Translations under genes and position numbers: made by a program | NCBI GenBank assembly: GCA_946803715.1 | Contig: CAMPET010000059.1 | Span: 141,100-195,952 of the forward strand | Reading direction: 5' to 3' | Source of the DNA: Beroe ovata | Lineage: Eukaryota; Ctenophora; Nuda; Beroida; Beroidae | Length of the DNA stretch: 54,853 nt | The notes under the pieces: generated by a model | The model's input: only the letters and a program-made list of their open reading frames with translations | What the model was told of the DNA's origin: nothing | The model's database searches: none | Part shown: positions 48,475-54,853 of the stretch, piece by piece | How positions within the stretch are numbered: the stretch's first letter is position 1 | Layout of the letters: each line of letters begins with the position of its first letter

Positions 48475-49670
48475 ATGACTCTTCTGTTGAATAAAATGGC
48501 TCAATTTGCTTTTCTCGGTCTCCGATTTCTAAGGATCAAGCTCTTGTGCCCTTTCGTTGAAATAATGTATTTTGTTTTCTCTGAATTGGCAATATACTTT
48601 GTTCTTGAAACGAACTGTTTAAATTACAGCTCAATAATGCCCAAAAGCCTTCCTCACCTTCATTAATTTTCGCATTTCAAATCCCCGTTGACCACACCGG
48701 ATGAGGACATCGTACGAGGGCACAATTTCAGCTGGAGAGAGAGAGAAAGAGAGAGAGAGATTCTTAACAAACCTAATGAATGGGCTCCCATCACAGATAG
48801 AGTTGCCTTCTCTCTCCTTGAACAAAGCACGGCTAGGATTGATCATGACGCGCATCGCACGTAACACAAATACATCGATTTGATTGGCTAACCGATGACG
48901 GAGCATATGGCACCCCCCGAATCTCATATAATATAGTGTTGAAGAAAGTTGTTTCTCGTGATGCCCCAATCTTCGCTTGTCCGTTATTCGTTGTAAAGGG
49001 AGCTAATATCCTTGTCGGTAAAATATCCCATGATGCAATAAGTACAATTCCCATTTCCCTCTTTCATCCAAAATTGGTCAATATTCCAAGGCTGAAATCA
49101 CAGCTTGATTATTGGGACAAATATCTATGTATGTGAGTGTGTGTCAGTGTCAAAATCATGTCAATCTATAACAAATAGTCGGACATGTAATGATTCTAAC
49201 TGTCATAAATATTGCTGTAGCAGTCTAAGATTCAACCCACCGCCAAATTATCACTCTATGTAAGTATAATATCTGATATGTATAATAGGTGATAATACGG
49301 GAGCTGTTTAGCCTTCACGTGCTATGAATCACGTGCTTGATTCACGTTGGCCCACGTTATATACGAGGCCGCTTCATTTATCCCCCGCCCCCCGCCCCCG
49401 CTTTGATATTTCTAGTGACCAAGGCAGTGATTGATGGCTTTCCAATACCCTTCCCTTCTCATGGGAACACAGGGTGGGTGGTATATTGGCGAAAATCAGA
49501 TGGTGTCAAGATGCATATTTCTGTCATTATTGCTGGTCAACAGTTCATTGATTGTCAATAATCAACGTCATGAATTCGACTTGAAGTATCTTGGGTTATC
49601 ATTTTTGGGATCGAAATAATGGAGAAACGAACATCGGTTAATAAATATTTGACTTTCCAAGATGACTTAC
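48475..49670. other. intergenic or importin alpha 3' region
   Basis: Contains a GA run at 48737-48760 (a strong CT tract on the minus strand). The last importin alpha exon should be here but was not identified with confidence. Confidence 0.5.
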
Positions 49671-51108
49671 CTCAGGTTGATTCTGCTGGGAGACATTTTC
49701 GTCCTCCTCTTTGTAGAAATCGTCAATAATCTGAGGGGGAGGGAAAATCATCATATGCAAGTGTTGATACGTTTTGAACTTAACTGCTCCTTCATAATTC
49801 AGTTCGGTTACTCCTTCATAATCTGTTCATTGCAGGATTATTACTCGATAACTATTGCTTTGAGAAATTCAGAATTCGAGGAGTTCAAGAGAACAACCAC
49901 AATTCCGCATAACAAAAATTGATTCTATGCGCTTAAAATCTTCATGTCACTCGACGGTTAGCAATTCTACTACTTGCTAACAATTTTTGATTTTCTAATT
50001 CGAACACATATTTCAGTCCGTGATTTAGTCTAAGCGCTGATTTTACCTGAGCAGATTTCCCATAAATCTTCTCATTTTCGTGTTCTTGGAGTTTCTCAAT
50101 GTAGTCGAGTCCACTGCATTCTTCGAGCATGACCGCCACACGGTTGCCTACTTCCTCGCTGATCTGAGGAAGAGGAGTGGAGTGAAGGTGAAAAGGAAGG
50201 GAGGGGAGATTGAAAATAGGAGTGAGGTGAAAAGGAGGGGGGGTGAGATTGAAAATATGAGATAGGTGAAATAAGGGGGTGAAGTTAAAAAATGGGGCGA
50301 GGTATAAAAAGGGATGAGTTGTTTATAGGGGGTGAGGTTTAAGGAAGGGGAAAAGAGAAAGTAGGGTAGTGTAAACTGTGAACTACAACTACATCCACTA
50401 CTTCTGCTAGTAGGAGAGTTAAATGGGGGATGTGGAGAGGTGAAGGAAGTAGGCCCCAATTGAAGCGCGGGATTCTTCACGGTAGACAACTTTTTGCCGT
50501 TTTTTGCCGTTCTCCCGAATCGATGAGTGTAAAAAGCCCGACGTCATCCATTTTGAAAATGGAAGTGCCGCGATTTACGTAACCATGCTTCTGCAGCAAC
50601 ATCGAGAGACAATTTTTGAATATCAGCCCACTTAAGGAGCATATATTATTCACGCCATCATTTTGATTGGATTTCCGTGCCGGGATATAATGCATTTGAT
50701 ATATAGTTGATGGAAGAACTGCAAATATAATCGGTCCATCCACTTTTAAAATTTGTGAAATGTCTGGCTCAGAGTCGTTGCGATGTGACGTTTATCAAAT
50801 TTTGATATTGCCGATAGTATCGGACCCCATGATTTCGCGCTCAAACAGTGCAACAGTTTTGTGTGTGTATGTGTGTGTGTGTGTAATATGTGTCCTTGAC
50901 ATTTATAACTGGTCACCCNGTGTATGTGTGACGTGTATGTGTGTCTGCGTGTGTGTGTGCATGTGTGTGTGCATGTGTGACTAACCTTAGCGGCAGCATT
51001 TAGTATGTTGTGGATACCATCGAGGGCGACGGTCACTACTTTAGCGTCCTGGACAGTTAGCATGGTGGAAAGAGGGGGTAGGACCTTCAGCTCGACAAGT
51101 TGGAGAAT
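49671..51108 (-). CDS. importin subunit alpha, C-terminal exons only
   Basis: Three phase-0 exons on the minus strand: 50986-51108, 50047-50163 and 49671-49730, exactly 100 codons. The first ends in LDGIHNILNAAAK and contains MLTVQDAKVV, like the last ARM repeats of karyopherin alpha. The second has LEECSGLDYIEKLQ and HENEKIY, the family's conserved C-terminal EECGG.D.IE.LQ.HEN.IY block. The third is acidic (DDFYKEEDE), the usual tail that binds CAS/CSE1L. No IBB domain and none of the earlier ARM exons were found up to the right end of the window. The stop-bearing last exon was not identified; an open piece behind a strong pyrimidine tract near 48661-48731 is a weak candidate. Either the gene continues past the window across a large intron that holds the next GPCR, or this is a broken fragment. 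Coding frame is intact. Confidence 0.85.
50867..50978. repeat. GT microsatellite with single N at 50919
   Basis: Two GT runs in an importin alpha intron, separated by about 45 bases that include the N. Confidence 0.9.
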
Positions 51109-52567
51109 CTGAAATATTGTGGGGTTATTAGAGGGAAAAGTTTGCTGAGGGAAAGTCGCGGCAATTGCCTCTTATTTATCCCTCTGAATACCAGACAATT
51201 GGATGTTTCTAGATGGCAAGCAATTAGAAATATTCATGTTGAGTCACCATCCTAATACCTATGACCGACTAGGTATCTATTCATCATGGAATTCCTTACC
51301 CTACAATTTCATTCCTACGTCAACATTTATACATAATAGTTTATGCCATATATTCATAAACGGTAACTGTAAAAGATCTTGCAACAGAAGGTCTGTAATT
51401 GCTTGATGCCCGCAAATTCCGAGAACAACTCCCGCTGTACACCTCCGTCTCTCATATATTTCGTAATCGATGAACATTTTTCAACAAAATCATATCCTGC
51501 TGTTTCCTAGAATTGCAACCTCATTAGAGACCAGAGGGAGTAGTCCCGAGAGTATCTAACATTTGCTCCATGAACTTGGGTTTGATGATATACGAAAAGT
51601 TTATCATCATTCCCCAGGAACCTTGCATTTCTTTGTAATTCTCAGCAAGGAAAGCATGATTACCCGACTTAGTTGATTGAATACGAAAACAGGCATAATC
51701 GCAGGAATAACAAAGACTTCCATTAGCCAACCCCCCAATTCTCAACTTCCTTACAAGAGTGAATATTTGATCGTCAACCTCTTATTTTTACAAAAATCAA
51801 GTTTTATCGGAGCAAAAGTTTTGAATACTACAAATTTTCACCACGTGATATGACATTATCTCGTACACACGTGACGTGATCCTTGAGTGCGTGAGGATTA
51901 TAATAAAGAGCAATTTCAGCGTTAATTTCAAGTTTCAAACCGGGTGTAGGTCACAAAAGTTGTTCGGGGTCCAGCTTGCCACTCAAAATTGTCCATTTAA
52001 ACGACCGGCTGTTGACCTAGGTTGTCGCGTAATGCCAAGTACTTACTCCATTGCAGTATTCACTCCCAACTCCCTGCATTATTACATTACTATCTTAGAA
52101 ATCGGGACTTTCTCTAACCATAATTGGAATTCTCAAGCTTTCAGTTTTCGTGCCGCATGCAATAATTTCCCTCGATTTTATAAAATTTCGCTGACATGTT
52201 ATCAGCCCTCTCGTTCCCCTCTCAATCAACAGTGAAAAAGGTATCTAATATGTATGTCGATGAGTGGGATGAATAAGTCCATGATCACATGCCCATCACA
52301 GATCTTGTTTACCCAAAATGGGTAAATTGTCGACTTGTCAGACACCACACAAAATGCCTATATAATAGAGAACCATATAGATATCATCTCGGTATATAAA
52401 TCTCGGTATATAAAAACATATATACTACTCTTACATTGGACAAAGAGAGATGAATGGAAGAAAAGGCGAATGGTTTCTCAGGTACGCGACACTATAGGTG
52501 AGACATGATATTTCGACCGACATCTCATTCCCTCTCTCTTTCTGACCATCTAATTTCTCTCCCTGCA
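51109..52567. other. no gene seen upstream of the importin alpha exons
   Basis: Searched on the minus strand for earlier ARM-repeat exons without success. Several short frames have no support. Confidence 0.5.
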
Positions 52568-53095
52568 CGAATATATACACGTTGGTCCAGTATATGGTAC
52601 CTGCATTGTGCAGCAATTGTGCCAAACTGATAAGCATGGTTTAAGATGTTTTTGTAAATTTTCGTTCACAGTTTAGACTCCTCCCTCTCGTGTGTCAATC
52701 CTTGGATTAGAAAATCGAAATCTAGTATTTTGTTATGTTTGCAGTATACCCATATAATACACTTCTATAGATAAGAATTAATAAGAAGATAGATAATCAT
52801 CTTATTTTTCCCAAAACCAAATAACATTTGGTTGTTTCTGTTCGCGGCATCTNCGAATATATACACGTTGGTCCAGTATATGGTATCTGCATTGTGCAGC
52901 AATTGTGCCAACTGATAAGCATGGTTTAAGATGTTTTTGTAAATTTTCGTTCACAGTTCAGATTCCTCCCTCTCGTGTGTCAATCCTTGGATTAGAAAAT
53001 CGAAATCCAGTATTTTGTTATGTTTGCAGTATACCTACCCATATAATACACTTCTATAGATAAGAATTAATAAGAAGATAGATAATCATCTTATT
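52568..53095 (+). repeat. direct duplication around the single N at 52853
   Basis: About 240 bases starting CGAATATATACACGTTGG occur at 52568 and again at 52854, with small differences. The left copy continues into about 46 different bases before the N. Confidence 0.85.
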
Positions 53096-53223
53096 ATCGT
53101 TAAATTTCGTTTAAAATCCTCTTCGCAACTTCCATCATTCAGTTCCATGGTCATTCACCCTTTTCGTATTGCGTGTTCCATCTCAGTAGATATTATGAAA
53201 AAAATTATTATAAATCCCAGGAT

Positions 53224-54337
53224 ATGGCAGAAAACCTCACTCTGTTCGATTTTGACACTTATAATAACAGTAAAGAGGAACGTGACACCACGGTATACCT
53301 GAGTGATGTGTCAAGAGTTGTGTCGGGGCTGTACAACTTTGTGGTGATACTTATAGGGAGTGTAGGGAATATGGGAGTGCTATACTGCTCCCTTAAACAT
53401 GGTGAGTCCTCTTTAATTTACAGAAACTTGACATAGGTCGTGGAATTGATTCGTTTGAAACAAATCCATATTTCATGGTGAACTTCCAAATTCCCCGACA
53501 GGCGCCATCAAAATGGACAGAATCACCCTGGCGTTCATCGAGCATCTCGCGTTAGCGGACATCCTGATAACTCTCCTCTTCTACCTGCCGATGGCAGTGT
53601 CCCTGGTCTCCGGTGGATGGGTACTCGGACCCAAACTTTGCTGGTTCATGGGCTTCTTCGGATCCCACATCCCGTTCACAGCAGAAATCCTGATCATCAC
53701 AACCATATCCTGTTACAGACTCTGGATGATGCGAAAACCACCGGGAGTTCGGAGCAGACTGAGCGTCGCCCATGTGAACGTGCTCATAGCGGGCCTGTGG
53801 CTCGCCAGCTCCATTCCGGTGCTTTATTGGATCTGTGCCAACGCCACGGCATTCTACCTCCCGCGTGTTATGATATGTTGGACCACCAACCACATTCCTT
53901 CCTCGCCCACCTACATCTCAACCAAAGTGTTCACCGGTCTCTTCATACCTATCCCAATGATAACCGTGTTCCTGACGAACCTGAAACTCCTGCGCAGTCT
54001 CATCCTGCATACGGCACGTGCGAGACAGCCACTTTTCCCACACCTCCGGACCGTTGTCACAGTAACCATGATATGCTGGGCCCTCCTCATCTCCTACATT
54101 CCCATCTTCATTCTCATGATACTGAAATCTACCGGAACGCCCATTCCAGGCTGGTTCAACTTGTTCCAGGTCTATGCCAAGGGTTTTCACGTGGTCATGA
54201 ACCCCTTTATATACGTCGCTACAAACGCTAGATTTAGAAACTTTGTCGCCAGGACATTTCATCTGGGGAATTATCATGGATATGGCCGGACTAGTGGAGA
54301 GTCCCCTACTGAGACACCCATACCCCGGTCTAGGTAA
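53224..54337 (+). CDS. class A (rhodopsin-like) GPCR
   Basis: Two exons, 53224-53401 and 53502-54337, give 337 residues with matching phase. The start Met at 53224 is preferred over 53173 because it gives a short N-terminus with two glycosylation sequons (NLT, NNS) before TM1. TM1 has GSVGNMG with the conserved Asn, TM2 LALADIL with the conserved Asp, TM3 starts after LCWFMGF, and TM7 has NPFIY. The usual DRY at the end of TM3 reads CYR, and TM6 has CWALLISYIP, an extended CWxP. The tail is short, with SGESPTETP as likely phosphorylation sites. Ligand class cannot be told. It lies opposite in strand to the importin alpha exons and may be nested in that gene's large intron. Confidence 0.88.
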
Positions 54338-54853
54338 TATTGTCTCTGTGACGCCGCAAACAAGACGTCTTCCGCACAGAATTGCCCTGTGCAAAAAGAC
54401 GTCCATAAGACGATTTGAAAAAAGATTTTCTGCTGTAATTGATAGCTTTATTTGATATTATAAGGCTGTACCTATTAGAGTTCACTGTAAATAATAATTA
54501 TATGTTGACGAGAGTGAGTCTGATATCTTGACTGCCCTCAGAGATTGAATGTTACATTTTGATGAAATATATTTGTTAAACTTTGATTTGATTCGAGATA
54601 ATGGGATATCAAAAATATTATCTGGCCCCAATTTGCAAATCAATCTTCGAAATACGTTGATGAACGTTGAAATTGCCATCCTCGGATGACAGATCGAAGC
54701 TGTATCCCAGTACCTAGTTATAAAATCTTGCGAGTTGATCAAGATAATAATAATATTCAAGATATATATTCAAGATAATAATATTCAAGATATATTCAAT
54801 ATTCAAGATATTAAAGTATCCCGGGGGATCAACTAAACACGGGGGGGGGGGGG
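54338..54853. other. 3' flank of the class A GPCR
   Basis: AT-rich with ATTCAAGATAT repeats near 54755-54815 and a terminal G run at the window edge. No gene seen. Confidence 0.6.

Noticed and set aside
48661-48731. Last importin alpha exon behind a strong pyrimidine tract on the minus strand
   Set aside because: Phase fits and a stop follows, but the short peptide has no resemblance to importin alpha ends, so it is left out of the model.
1-54853. CRISPR arrays, operons or prokaryotic elements
   Set aside because: Spliced animal genes throughout; the tandem repeats have no unique spacers of constant length.

Overview
This is a nuclear window from a compact, intron-rich animal genome. All introns I could place are GT-AG, most are a few hundred bases long, and about nine protein genes sit in 55 kb. 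An FE65/APBB adaptor (WW-PTB-PTB), an ETS factor, a TRPM-type channel and an LDLa-7TM receptor together indicate a metazoan. Nothing visible resolves the phylum, and a vertebrate looks unlikely from the intron sizes. The assembly is a draft from a heterozygous source: there are one 516-N gap and eight single-N joins, and four of the joins are flanked by direct duplications that end exactly at the N.

Layout. 1-12149 (+): a TRPM-like channel seen twice, once without its 3' end (159-5396) and once with it (5707-12149). 15517-16791 (+): a small secreted, probably GPI-anchored, Cys-rich protein with an acidic linker. 18111-22884 (+): an 11-exon amino-acid/auxin-permease family transporter. 23362-25298 (-): a 7-exon ETS-domain factor. 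27094-29556 (-): a 5-exon protein I do not recognise. 33024-41851 (-): a 15-exon FE65/APBB homologue. 44697-48342 (+): an LDLa-repeat 7TM receptor. 49671-51108 (-): the C-terminal exons of importin alpha. 53224-54337 (+): a 2-exon class A GPCR.

Exon models were built by hand: reading frame, splice-site context and phase were required to agree at every junction, and total coding length had to be a multiple of three. The ETS, APBB, transporter, GPI-protein and TRPM models all close without a phase conflict. Start codons are least certain for the transporter, for the unknown gene and for TRPM, whose N-terminus is outside the window.

The genes do not form a pathway. Several are membrane or signalling proteins (channel, transporter, two GPCRs, GPI protein, APBB adaptor). 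The most unusual content is non-coding: intronic minisatellites whose units carry splice-donor or branch-point-like motifs, CCAAT/ATTGG pentamers repeated at exact 30-base spacing at two separate sites, two long foldback elements, a cluster of GC-rich palindromes beyond the 5' end of APBB, and a dispersed TTGACACCACT repeat found throughout.
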